Shown here: in pieces, positions 17,493 to 26,718 of the stretch
Layout: the number at the start of each line of letters is the position of its first letter
How positions within the stretch are numbered: position 1 is the stretch's first letter
Notes under the pieces: model-generated
Told to the model about the DNA's origin: nothing
Databases searched by the model: none
What the model saw: the letters and a program-made list of their open reading frames with translations, nothing else
Position numbers and translations under genes: made by a program
Assembly (NCBI GenBank): GCA_024278215.1
Contig: JAJRTR010000073.1
Coordinates: 1-55,970, forward strand
DNA from: a bacterium
GTDB lineage: Bacteria > UBP15 > UBA6099 > JAJRTR01
Direction: 5' to 3'
Length of the DNA: 55,970 bases

Positions 17493-20400
17493 ATGATTTC
17501 ATATTGTCGTTACCTGTACACAACAATAATCATTTTAACATTAGTTATAGTTTTACCTGCACGTTTATATGCCTTTACGGATTCCGGCCAGTCTATAGGA
17601 AGCGGCAATGTATTGTCGGCGGCAGTCGGAGATATCGACGGCGACGGCGACCCCGATTTAATCACCGGATTGAATACACTTGGCGATAAGCTGTTTCTCA
17701 ATAGCGGCGGTACACTTACTGATTCGGGGCAGGCCCTGGACCCTGGAGATACATCCGGGATTTTCATTTTCGACGTAGATGGAGACGGTGATCTGGACTA
17801 TGTTGCAGGGAATCTCAACGGAAACGGCGGACTGTGGCTGAATGACGGGACAGGTACATTTTCTGATTCCGGATTGTCCGTCGGTAACAGTACTTACAGC
17901 TTCTATGCCGTCGATCTCGACATGGACGGCGATTACGACCTGCTCGAAGGAACAGATAATGGAGTCAGCAATAAAGCATGGCTGAATAACGGCGGTGGTG
18001 TCTTTACAGATTCCGGCCGGTCTTTCGACACTTCTACATACGCAGCCGTTGCAGGAAGTGATTTGGACGGCGACGGCGACACGGATTTTGTGGCTGCGGT
18101 TTTGGGAAGTTTACCTAATAAAGTGTGGAAGAATAACGGAACAGGAATCTTCACGGATTCCGGCCAGACACTGGGTGCCTGTGATTCGTCAAGTGTAGCT
18201 ATTTACGATTTTGACGCCGATGGAGACGCGGACGTGTTTTTTGGAAATGTCGGTGCTTCGAACACTGTCTGGCTGAATGACGGTTCCGGCGTACTAACCG
18301 ATTCGGGACAGGCGACGGGTGCGTCCGATACATACTCGGTAGCAGGCGCCGATATGGATGGCGACGGGGATTACGATGTCATATCAGGCAATGCGAATCC
18401 AATAAGCGGCATGCCGAATACATTTTGGATAAACAACGGAAGCGGTGTTTTCACTGACTCCGGCGAGGAGATAGGCGATAACGATTCATTTGCAATCGCT
18501 CTTTCCGACTTCGACGCGGACGGCGACATTGACATTTTCGACGGCAACCTGAGCGCCTCATCCGCCCTTTTCATCAACGACAACAACCATGCGAACACGA
18601 CACCGACAGCGCCGCCGCTGACGGCCGAGCCGGATATTGTAATTCTCGAAGCGACGGCGGCGATAACACTCGAGTGGGGCGCGGGCAGCGATGCAGAGGC
18701 AGCGGACACCGATCTGCTGACCTATGACCTGCGGGTCGGCACTTCAGCCGGAGCGTGCGATGTTTACTGCGGCACTTTTCCGACCGTGGGCGTGAGCCCG
18801 TATCACAGCGTGCTCCCCGGAAACGCGGGGGCGGCTCTATCTCATATTGTAGCGCTTGCGACCGGTACTTATTACTGGTCTGTGCGCACGGTGGACACAA
18901 CATATAAGGCAAGCGCGTGGAGCGTCGACGATTCGTTTATCGTCAGGCCGATTTACACCGATTCGGGCCAGTCGTTCGACGGCGCTAATACTTTCGCCGT
19001 TCACCCGCTGGACGCCGACGGCGACGGTGATGTCGATTTTATCGAAACGATATATCTCGACGACGATGTGCTGTGGAAAAACGACGGGGCCGGCACATTT
19101 ACAAAGGTAACGCAGGTCTGGAACGATATGAATGAGCTGGACGGCTGCACTGCCGACATCGACGGTGACGGCGACATCGATTTTATTTCCGCCAATAACG
19201 CGGCGCAGTCCAACAGGGTATGGAAAAACGACGGGAGCGGCACTTTTACGGACACCGGCCAGGCGCTGGGCAGCGGCAGGACGTATGACTGTGTGACCGT
19301 GGATGTGGATTCCGACGGCGATTACGATCTCGTTGCGGCAAATGAAAACGGAGACCCCAACAAGCTGTATAAAAACAACGGCACCGGGGTTTTCTCCGAT
19401 ACCTTGCAGTCGATGGGTGCGGAATACACGATGGAAGTTGTCGCCGGTGATTTCGACGACGACGGCGACGAGGATGTCGTCTTTGCGAACCGCTATGCGC
19501 CGAGTCAATTGTGGCTCAACGATGGCACAGGTGCGTTGACGGACTCGGGGCAGGCGATCGGCTCCGATGAGGCGCGATCGGTCTTCGCGGCGGATACCGA
19601 CGCGGACGGCGACGCGGACATTCTGATAGGATACGACAACGCGACGGACAGGATATTCATAAATGACGGTTCGGCTACATTCTCCGATTCGGGGCAGTCG
19701 CTCGTGTCACCGAAAACGAGGTCCGTGCATGTCATCGACGTGGATATAGACGGCGACCTGGATATTATAGCGGGCAACTATAATGCAGGCGACAAAGTCT
19801 GGTACAACGACGGTTCGGGCAATTTCAACGATTCGTTCATGAGCCTCGGAACCGGCGAAACGCAGAGTATATTCGCAGTTGATGTGGATGGCGACGGCGA
19901 CACGGACATAATCGAAGGCAACAGCAGCGGCGAGGGGTGCGCGGTATGGGAGAATATTCTCGATCCGTCGAACACGGCACCGTCGGCTCCTTCGATTACG
20001 ACAAAAGCTGATACGATAATTCCCGGAACGGCGACTGTTACATTTGAATGGTCGGACGGAAGCGACCCGGAAACAGCCGACGCCGATCTGCTGACTTATG
20101 ATATTCGTATCGGCACGAGCAGCGGCGGGTGCGAGGCTTTCTGCGGATCGCTGCCGTGGTCGGGCGCGGTGCCGTGGAGAAACACCGGGCCGGGTGCGAT
20201 GGGTGCCACGGGCTCGTTTTCAATCATTATGTCGACGGGAACATATTACTGGTCGATGCGCACGGTGGACCCGGCGAGCCTTGCTGGTGCGTGGGGAACG
20301 GAGGATTCTTTCGTTCTGATACAGGATGACGCAGCCGCTCCGACCGTTATTGACAACCAGGACGGCGATGACACATGGCGGAATGCGGCGGGCACAACTT

Positions 20401-23400
20401 ATGATGTCGATTTCGCCGATACAGGCGATTCGCTGCTCGACAATGTCCAATATACTATATGGTCCGCCGCTTCGATGGCGGGTACGGAACTCGTTTCGTG
20501 GACTGATATCGCCGATAACATTGATTCCATTTCATACACGACCGACTGGGAGATAGACTTCGAATCCGCCACCTCCGGAGTGAATTACGTTTCAGTGCGC
20601 GCTTTCGATAATTTCGGGAATGTTTCAGATGTCGCGACGGACGTTTTTTATGTGAAAAAGGAGACATCGCCGCCCACAGTAACGGACAACCAGGGCGGCG
20701 ACGCCATCTGGCGGAACGCGGCGGGCACAACTTATGATGTCGATTTCGCCGACACGGGCGGTTCGCAACTTGCCGATGTCCAATATACTATATACGATGG
20801 GGCGGGGCAGGGCGGCTCTATGATACTTGGCTGGTCCGGCATCGCGACCGGCGTCGACGCCGATTCTTATACGACAGACTGGCAGATAGATTTCAACGCG
20901 GCCGCCACGGGTACTAATTACGTATCCGTCCGCGCGACCGACAATGCAGGTAATATTTCCGCCGTAGCCACGGACGTGTTTTATGTAAAAAAAGATACGG
21001 CGCTCCCGACAATAGATGATCAAGTGAGCGGCGACGACAACTGGTATGCCGCCGATCCGGGTGCGATTTATAATGTCGATTTCAATGACTCGGGCGGCTC
21101 GATGTTATCCGCCGCTTCTTATACCGTATATACGGGTACAGGCATGTCCGGTTCGCAAGTCATCTCCTGGGCAACTATCGCAGCCGGCATCGGCTCCGAC
21201 TCATATACAGATAACTGGGGTATAGATTTTGCTTCGTTGCCGTTCGGCATCTCCTATATTTCCGTCAGGGCAGCAGATAACGCTCAGAACAGTTCGGGCG
21301 TCGTTCAGGATGTGTTTTACGTGCGGAAGACGCAGATCGCAATGTCGCTCTCATCATATCCCTCCGGAAGCAACAACACGACAGATATAAAAGCGGGCGA
21401 CCTGGACGGCGACGGTGATCTCGATATCATCGAAGGAAACACCGCCCAGACTAATATGGTATGGCTCGGAGACGGAACCGGTGGCTTCACACAGTTGGTT
21501 TCAGTCATGGGGTCTTACTACACGCAATCTGTTTTTATCGCCGACCTCGACAACGACGGCGACCTCGATGTCGTCTGTGGAAACGCATCAGCGGGCGATG
21601 TGAAAAACCGGGTATGGTTCAATGACGGCGTCGCGAATTTTACCGATGCGGGCCTGAACGACAGCCTGGGTTCGAGCGATACTATGTCCGTATTCGCGGC
21701 GGACCTGGACCGTGACGGCGATATGGATTTCATCGCGGGCAATTATGCGCAGGCCGATAAAGTATGGATAAATGACGGTGCAGGCGCGTTCGCTGATTCC
21801 GGGCAATCACTCGGTTCGTATAATACAAATTCAATATTCGGTATTGATGTCGACGGCGACGGCGATATGGATTTTATCGAGGGCAATAATGGAGCGGACA
21901 GAATCCTGCTCAACGACGGTGCCGCCTCGTTTACAGACTCCGGCCAGAGCCTGGGACTTGCTGATACGAAACATATATATTCCACAGACATCGATGCCGA
22001 CGGTGATGCCGACATAATCGCGGCCAATTACGGTGACGATAAAATATGGTTGAATGACGGCGGCGGTATGTTCACGGATTCCGGGCAGTCGCTTTCGTCG
22101 GGTCTGACGGATTCATTCGCGGCGGGCGACCTGGACGGCGACGGCGATTCTGATTTCATCACCGGTCGCGACGGTACGGATTACATCTGGATAAACGACG
22201 GTTCCGGTACGTTCTCCGCGAATGCGCAGACATTTCTATCAATACCTTCTGACGCTGTCGAAGCTCTGGATATGGACGGTGATGGAGACCTGGATATATA
22301 CGTCGGGCGTTATCAATCGAACAATCGTGTTTATATTAACAATAACAACCATGCCAACGCTGCGCCGATCGCGCCTGCGCTTGTTGGCGAACCGACGCAG
22401 GAATTGTCTTCCGACGACGCTGTCGATGTGACACTCGAATGGACCGGCGGAAGCGATGCCGAGACAGGCGACACCGACCTTCTGACTTATGACGTGCGTG
22501 TCGGTACAACAGGCGGCGGCTGCGAAGTTTTCTGCGGCTGGTTTCCGAAAACGGCGGCATGGCTCGGGCATCGGCCCGGCAACGCGGGCGCGACACACGG
22601 TATTTCGTTGTCGCTTCCGCTCGGCAGCTATTACTGGTCGGTGCGCACGGTGGACACAACATTTAAGGCGAGTTCGTGGGCTGCTGAAGATACGTTCACT
22701 CTTTTTCGCCCAGTATTTGTCGATTCCGGCCAGGAACTCGGGAGCGGAGATACGAACGAATTGTGTGTCGCGGATTTCACAGGCAACGGCCACATGGATT
22801 TTGTCGCGGTCGACGATTCCTCAAATGACCTGTTGTGGGTTAATTTCGAGAATGGAACTTTCAGCGACTCCGGCCAGGGCATGAACGCTGCTTATTCCGT
22901 CGACGTATCATGCGCCGACATCGACGGCGATTCCGATATAGACTACATAGTTGCGTTATCGGGAAATTCAAATATTGTTTGGAAGAACAACGGCACAGGA
23001 ACATTTTCTCAGTCCACATCTTTTGATTCGTCCGACACTGAAGGTGTTGTCTTTGCGGATGTCGATAATGACGGCGATGTCGATGTGATAGATGGGAACA
23101 GCGGTACGGGAAACACTGTGTTCCTGAATGACGGAAGCGGTTCTTTTTCGGATTCCGGACAGTCGCTCGGTGTCAGTAACACTACAGATGTTTTTATAGC
23201 CGATCTGGACTCCGATGGCGACAAAGACATTTATGAATCGAATGATGGAGCGGGCAACGTCGTATGGATGAACGATGGAACAGGCGTTTTCTCCGACTCG
23301 GGCCAGTCTCTAGGGACAGATACGACGACGAAGTCTTTTGGAGCGGATGTCGACGGCGATGGTGATATCGACATGATTGAAGGCAATACGCCGGGAGCGC

Positions 23401-25865
23401 CCAACAGAGTAAGGATCAACGACGGTGCGGGTGTTTTCTCCGGCACAGGCGGAGAATACGGCGGCAGCGACACAACAGCTGTTTATCCCGGCGATATCGA
23501 TGTGGACGGCGACTATGATTTCATCGCGGGCAACACGGCGCAGGGAAACGTCGTGTGGTTCAACAGCGCGGGCGTGTTTTCGGATGCCGGTAATTCGCTC
23601 GGCAGCAGCCTGACAAATACTGTTGTACTTGTCGACGTGGACGGCGACGGGGGCCTTGACTATATCGAAGGCAACGGATCCGGCCCCGATAGAATATGGT
23701 TCAATAACCTCGACACGCCGAACACGAATCCTTCGCCGCCCGCTCCGACTGCTCAGCCGGATTACGAAACGGCTTCCATGACGGTTTCCGTAACGCTCGA
23801 GTGGCCGGACGGAACCGACGCCGAAACTGCGGCCGCCGGACTATTGACTTATGAGGTGCGAGTCGGCACGAGCAGCGGAGCCTGCGACATATTATGCGCC
23901 GCGAAAGAGCGTAACCTGACAGCCGGACCCGGCAGCGGGCCGGGAGTGTTCGGACCTATGAACACGCTCGACCTCGATCTCGCATCCGGCACTTATTACT
24001 GGTCGCTGCGTACGGTCGATCCTACATATTACAGGAGCGCGTGGAGCGCCGAGGATTCGTTCTCTATTACTGTCGACAGCACTGCTCCTTCGACGATAAC
24101 GACCGTCAACGACGGCCTCGGCGACGACATCGACTTTTCTACCGATACTGCCTCCTTTTCCGCAAACTGGAGTGAAGCCGCAGACGGTGAGACTTCCATC
24201 GCGCGCTACTGGTACAGCATCGGCACAAGCGCGGGCGCGTCCGATACCGTAGGCTGGACGGATAACGGAACAGCAACATCGGTAACTGTTACGGGACTAA
24301 GTCTCACAGGTGGCCTGACATATTATATATCCGTGAAGGCCGAGAACGGCGCGGGGCTCATAGGCAATCCCGCCGTCTCCGACGGGCTTCTTGTGGACGG
24401 GACATTACCGTCGGCGGTTGCCTTCGTTTACGACGGCGCGGTTGACGGTGCCGACATTGATTTCTCTTCATCCTCATCCCGGCTTTCCGCAAACTGGGCG
24501 ACTTCATCCGATGATGAAACAAGCATCGCCGGTTACTGGTACAGCATCGGCACAAACGCGGGCGCCTCCGATACTGTGCCATGGACCGACAACGCCGCTT
24601 CCACTTCTGTCACCCTTTCTTCTCTTTCTCTCGCAAATGGACAAACTTATTTTTTCTCTGTGAAAGCCGAAAACGGCGCGGGCGCTTTCGGCAGCGTTGA
24701 AACTTCCGACGGGGCGACTGTAGACTGGACTGCGCCCGATGCTGTTCTGGTCGTTTACGACGGCACGGGTGCCGACATCGATTATTCAACCGACACAACA
24801 CAACTATCCGCAAACTGGAGCGCCGCGTCCGATCCCGAATCGGGCATCCTTTCCTACACATACTCGATAGGAACGACGGTGGGCGCGTGCGACGTTGTTT
24901 CCTGGACGGACAACGCTTCAGGCACATCCGTGACCCACACCGGGTTGTCTCTCGCGGACGGACAGGTTTACTTCTTCAGTGTCAGGGCGTTGAACTATGC
25001 CGGACTTTATTCCTCGAAGGTGTTTTCAGACGGTGTGACCATAAATATTTCAGGTCCGGGCGAAGTTGCAGACCTTATGGCCGATCCGGCAATATCCGAG
25101 ATACTTCTGAGTTGGACGAATCCCGCGGACACAGACTTTGCGGGCACAATAATAATGAGAAGTCAGGTTTCTTACCCTTCGAACGCTTCGGAAGGCACTC
25201 GAATATGCGACGAAGCAACAAACGAATTCTGCACCGATGAGACGAGTCTCGCACAGGGACTCACATATTATTATTCAGCTTTTGCTTATGATATTGCAGG
25301 CAATTATTCGACAGCCGCAGGCGAGGGTGCGCGTGCCACGGCTTCTCTTATTACACCCGGCCTGACAATATATTCCGGCTGGAACGCCGCAGGCATTTCG
25401 CTCGATCAGGTTTATATCGACCTCGCCGCGGTTTTCCCATCCGGCGATTATACGATTATCCGCTGCGACGGCCCGGTGACGAATTACGATGGATACATAA
25501 ATGCCACGGGCACCATACAACTCGATTACGCGGGCGGCTACTGGATATTCTCAGGTGAAGATATAGGTGTTGTCGATTACACAGGCGGAAACGCGCAGAC
25601 GGAAAACTACTACCAGATTTCACTTGCCGCCGGTTGGAATATGTTCTCGCTTCCTTATAACAGTGAGATCGAATGGAACGACACGAACGCCGCCCTCGAA
25701 TGCGGCGGCACAGGCACGTCGCTTCCCACTGTTTACTACTACGACAACAGTACAGGAGAATACACGGAAATCGAAGGTGGAGCCGGGAAGTCACTCATGC
25801 CGTGGAGAGGCTACTGGGTCGAAGTGAATGAGTCATGTACATTGACAATTAATAAACCGCAATAG
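17493..25865 (+). CDS. Giant secreted FG-GAP/VCBS protein: four seven-bladed propellers with Fn3-like linkers
   Basis: This is a 2790-residue protein with a signal peptide (residues 1-27, ending ARLYA). Four blocks of calcium-binding repeats (consensus DxDGDGDxD, then WLNDGxGxFxDSGQ) occupy about 28-365, 488-825, 1280-1615 and 1737-2070. Each has exactly seven repeats of ~48 residues, as expected of a seven-bladed propeller. Each block is followed by a ~115-residue Fn3-like module (LTYDLRVGTSAGACD ... GTYYWSVRTVDT). Three Ig-like modules lie at about 946-1280 (NAAGTTYDVDFADTG), and four Fn3 modules at about 2191-2620. The C-terminal ~170 residues (YSGWNAAGISL, LAAGWNMFSLPY) form a beta-rich end domain. 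Such proteins are usually adhesins or surface-matrix proteins. No catalytic domain, LPXTG or PEP-CTERM sorting signal was seen. The ribosome site before 17493 is weak. Confidence 0.9.
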   Translation: MISYCRYLYTTIIILTLVIVLPARLYAFTDSGQSIGSGNVLSAAVGDIDGDGDPDLITGLNTLGDKLFLNSGGTLTDSGQALDPGDTSGIFIFDVDGDGDLDYVAGNLNGNGGLWLNDGTGTFSDSGLSVGNSTYSFYAVDLDMDGDYDLLEGTDNGVSNKAWLNNGGGVFTDSGRSFDTSTYAAVAGSDLDGDGDTDFVAAVLGSLPNKVWKNNGTGIFTDSGQTLGACDSSSVAIYDFDADGDADVFFGNVGASNTVWLNDGSGVLTDSGQATGASDTYSVAGADMDGDGDYDVISGNANPISGMPNTFWINNGSGVFTDSGEEIGDNDSFAIALSDFDADGDIDIFDGNLSASSALFINDNNHANTTPTAPPLTAEPDIVILEATAAITLEWGAGSDAEAADTDLLTYDLRVGTSAGACDVYCGTFPTVGVSPYHSVLPGNAGAALSHIVALATGTYYWSVRTVDTTYKASAWSVDDSFIVRPIYTDSGQSFDGANTFAVHPLDADGDGDVDFIETIYLDDDVLWKNDGAGTFTKVTQVWNDMNELDGCTADIDGDGDIDFISANNAAQSNRVWKNDGSGTFTDTGQALGSGRTYDCVTVDVDSDGDYDLVAANENGDPNKLYKNNGTGVFSDTLQSMGAEYTMEVVAGDFDDDGDEDVVFANRYAPSQLWLNDGTGALTDSGQAIGSDEARSVFAADTDADGDADILIGYDNATDRIFINDGSATFSDSGQSLVSPKTRSVHVIDVDIDGDLDIIAGNYNAGDKVWYNDGSGNFNDSFMSLGTGETQSIFAVDVDGDGDTDIIEGNSSGEGCAVWENILDPSNTAPSAPSITTKADTIIPGTATVTFEWSDGSDPETADADLLTYDIRIGTSSGGCEAFCGSLPWSGAVPWRNTGPGAMGATGSFSIIMSTGTYYWSMRTVDPASLAGAWGTEDSFVLIQDDAAAPTVIDNQDGDDTWRNAAGTTYDVDFADTGDSLLDNVQYTIWSAASMAGTELVSWTDIADNIDSISYTTDWEIDFESATSGVNYVSVRAFDNFGNVSDVATDVFYVKKETSPPTVTDNQGGDAIWRNAAGTTYDVDFADTGGSQLADVQYTIYDGAGQGGSMILGWSGIATGVDADSYTTDWQIDFNAAATGTNYVSVRATDNAGNISAVATDVFYVKKDTALPTIDDQVSGDDNWYAADPGAIYNVDFNDSGGSMLSAASYTVYTGTGMSGSQVISWATIAAGIGSDSYTDNWGIDFASLPFGISYISVRAADNAQNSSGVVQDVFYVRKTQIAMSLSSYPSGSNNTTDIKAGDLDGDGDLDIIEGNTAQTNMVWLGDGTGGFTQLVSVMGSYYTQSVFIADLDNDGDLDVVCGNASAGDVKNRVWFNDGVANFTDAGLNDSLGSSDTMSVFAADLDRDGDMDFIAGNYAQADKVWINDGAGAFADSGQSLGSYNTNSIFGIDVDGDGDMDFIEGNNGADRILLNDGAASFTDSGQSLGLADTKHIYSTDIDADGDADIIAANYGDDKIWLNDGGGMFTDSGQSLSSGLTDSFAAGDLDGDGDSDFITGRDGTDYIWINDGSGTFSANAQTFLSIPSDAVEALDMDGDGDLDIYVGRYQSNNRVYINNNNHANAAPIAPALVGEPTQELSSDDAVDVTLEWTGGSDAETGDTDLLTYDVRVGTTGGGCEVFCGWFPKTAAWLGHRPGNAGATHGISLSLPLGSYYWSVRTVDTTFKASSWAAEDTFTLFRPVFVDSGQELGSGDTNELCVADFTGNGHMDFVAVDDSSNDLLWVNFENGTFSDSGQGMNAAYSVDVSCADIDGDSDIDYIVALSGNSNIVWKNNGTGTFSQSTSFDSSDTEGVVFADVDNDGDVDVIDGNSGTGNTVFLNDGSGSFSDSGQSLGVSNTTDVFIADLDSDGDKDIYESNDGAGNVVWMNDGTGVFSDSGQSLGTDTTTKSFGADVDGDGDIDMIEGNTPGAPNRVRINDGAGVFSGTGGEYGGSDTTAVYPGDIDVDGDYDFIAGNTAQGNVVWFNSAGVFSDAGNSLGSSLTNTVVLVDVDGDGGLDYIEGNGSGPDRIWFNNLDTPNTNPSPPAPTAQPDYETASMTVSVTLEWPDGTDAETAAAGLLTYEVRVGTSSGACDILCAAKERNLTAGPGSGPGVFGPMNTLDLDLASGTYYWSLRTVDPTYYRSAWSAEDSFSITVDSTAPSTITTVNDGLGDDIDFSTDTASFSANWSEAADGETSIARYWYSIGTSAGASDTVGWTDNGTATSVTVTGLSLTGGLTYYISVKAENGAGLIGNPAVSDGLLVDGTLPSAVAFVYDGAVDGADIDFSSSSSRLSANWATSSDDETSIAGYWYSIGTNAGASDTVPWTDNAASTSVTLSSLSLANGQTYFFSVKAENGAGAFGSVETSDGATVDWTAPDAVLVVYDGTGADIDYSTDTTQLSANWSAASDPESGILSYTYSIGTTVGACDVVSWTDNASGTSVTHTGLSLADGQVYFFSVRALNYAGLYSSKVFSDGVTINISGPGEVADLMADPAISEILLSWTNPADTDFAGTIIMRSQVSYPSNASEGTRICDEATNEFCTDETSLAQGLTYYYSAFAYDIAGNYSTAAGEGARATASLITPGLTIYSGWNAAGISLDQVYIDLAAVFPSGDYTIIRCDGPVTNYDGYINATGTIQLDYAGGYWIFSGEDIGVVDYTGGNAQTENYYQISLAAGWNMFSLPYNSEIEWNDTNAALECGGTGTSLPTVYYYDNSTGEYTEIEGGAGKSLMPWRGYWVEVNESCTLTINKPQ

Positions 25866-25909
25866 GACATTATTTCGACGGAAGCGACAGGATGTTGTTG
25901 ACAAGAACT

Positions 25910-26056
25910 TAACGGTGAAAGCCGGTGATTTCCAGATGCGGCGTTCCCAGGGTGGCCCCTGGAGACGAGCAATTAACCCGGATTTCTTTGTGAGAAATCC
26001 GGGTTATGGGCGTTCTTCCGATTTTTCACCCGCATCAGGTGCAATATGCGGGTTAA
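25910..26056. repeat. Intergenic repeat family 2, composite copy
   Basis: The copy begins with CGGTGAAAGCCGGTGATTTC, matching 48511-48530, and continues through a hairpin to the core CCCGCATCAGGTGCAATATGC (left arm 26029-26035, right arm 26046-26052). With copy C of family 1 it fills the gap 25866-26307. Confidence 0.65.
25974..26006. terminator. Strong hairpin after the giant gene, terminator-like
   Basis: A perfect 14-bp stem (25974-25987 with 25993-26006, core ACCCGGATTTCT / AGAAATCCGGGT) closes a 5-base loop. It lies ~110 bp after the giant gene stop, between it and the convergent gene at 26308. There is no T-run on either side, so it may be a repeat-borne structure rather than a classical intrinsic terminator. 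Confidence 0.45.
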
Positions 26057-26088
26057 CACTATCCAATGCAAAAAGTCAATCATTATAG

Positions 26089-26266
26089 GAGCTAATTGCA
26101 AAATTGTGTTCGTAGCGAGGTCGAGCGAAATTGTTCAGAGCAAGGCGGAGGTGTAAAATCCTCGCAGGCGTACTTCTATAGTACGTCGAGGACGATTTCG
26201 CGCCGACAACGCAACTATGGACAATAGCAGCCGACCGCAGCAGAATCAGAATCTTGCAATCGGCTC
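26089..26266. repeat. Hairpin repeat family 1, copy C
   Basis: The left end GAGCTAATTGCAAAAT has one change from the consensus and the right end ATCTTGCAATCGGCTC has two. Internal sequence is nearly identical to copy D at 37142 (GAGGTCGAGCGAAATTGTTC, CAGAGCAAGGCGGAGG). It lies between convergent genes. Confidence 0.9.
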
Positions 26267-26307
26267 ATCCGTCAGCGTAATTACGAATATACGTACTTAT
26301 CGAGTAT

Positions 26308-26622
26308 CTACATCTTGTCACGTCCGGGCCGGCTGTTGAGTTTATTTATCAGGTTCATAATCGCATAAGCATTTATCGCAATATCGTCGATCGGCCCGGG
26401 TATAATATCCGGCATGATAAAATATACAACCGCCAGCAATACCCATATCCAGGCCATTCGCACCTTGCGTGCATATATAGACTTGTCTGTGTCGTTATTA
26501 TTCGGGCCGGAGGAATATGTTTTGTAGTGTCGCCGGTTACCAGTGCCGGGGATCTCTTCGTCGGCATCTAATATCTCGTCCGGTGTCCGGGCTTTCGTTT
26601 CATTATCATCGCCGGTTTTCAT
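26308..26622 (-). CDS. Small DUF1232-like membrane protein
   Basis: This is a 104-residue protein. The first ~50 residues are polar and acidic. A hydrophobic segment (MAWIWVLLAVVYFIMPDIIPGPIDDIAI) carries the PxDxIP-like motif typical of the small DUF1232/YkvA family, where a membrane segment is followed by a conserved proline/aspartate turn. The role of the family is not established. It lies downstream of clpC on the same strand, with a 96-bp gap. Confidence 0.65.
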   Translation of the reverse strand: MKTGDDNETKARTPDEILDADEEIPGTGNRRHYKTYSSGPNNNDTDKSIYARKVRMAWIWVLLAVVYFIMPDIIPGPIDDIAINAYAIMNLINKLNSRPGRDKM

Positions 26623-26718
26623 CTATGCTCCATCAGTTATGTAAAAACAAAGAAGGGAACTTACCGCTCTTGTTATATTATAAGTAGAATAAACACAAAA
26701 GGTTCGCAGTGAAAAAAA

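Noticed and set aside
17571-23710. The periodic repeats as a CRISPR array
   Set aside because: Units are ~144 bp, protein-coding in one frame, and vary in sequence, unlike short identical repeats with unique spacers.
17510-25520. Many minus-strand frames opposite the giant propeller gene
   Set aside because: The DGDGD-coding repeats give periodic open frames on the other strand (SPSPS-rich proteins). They vary with repeat copy number and lack starts.
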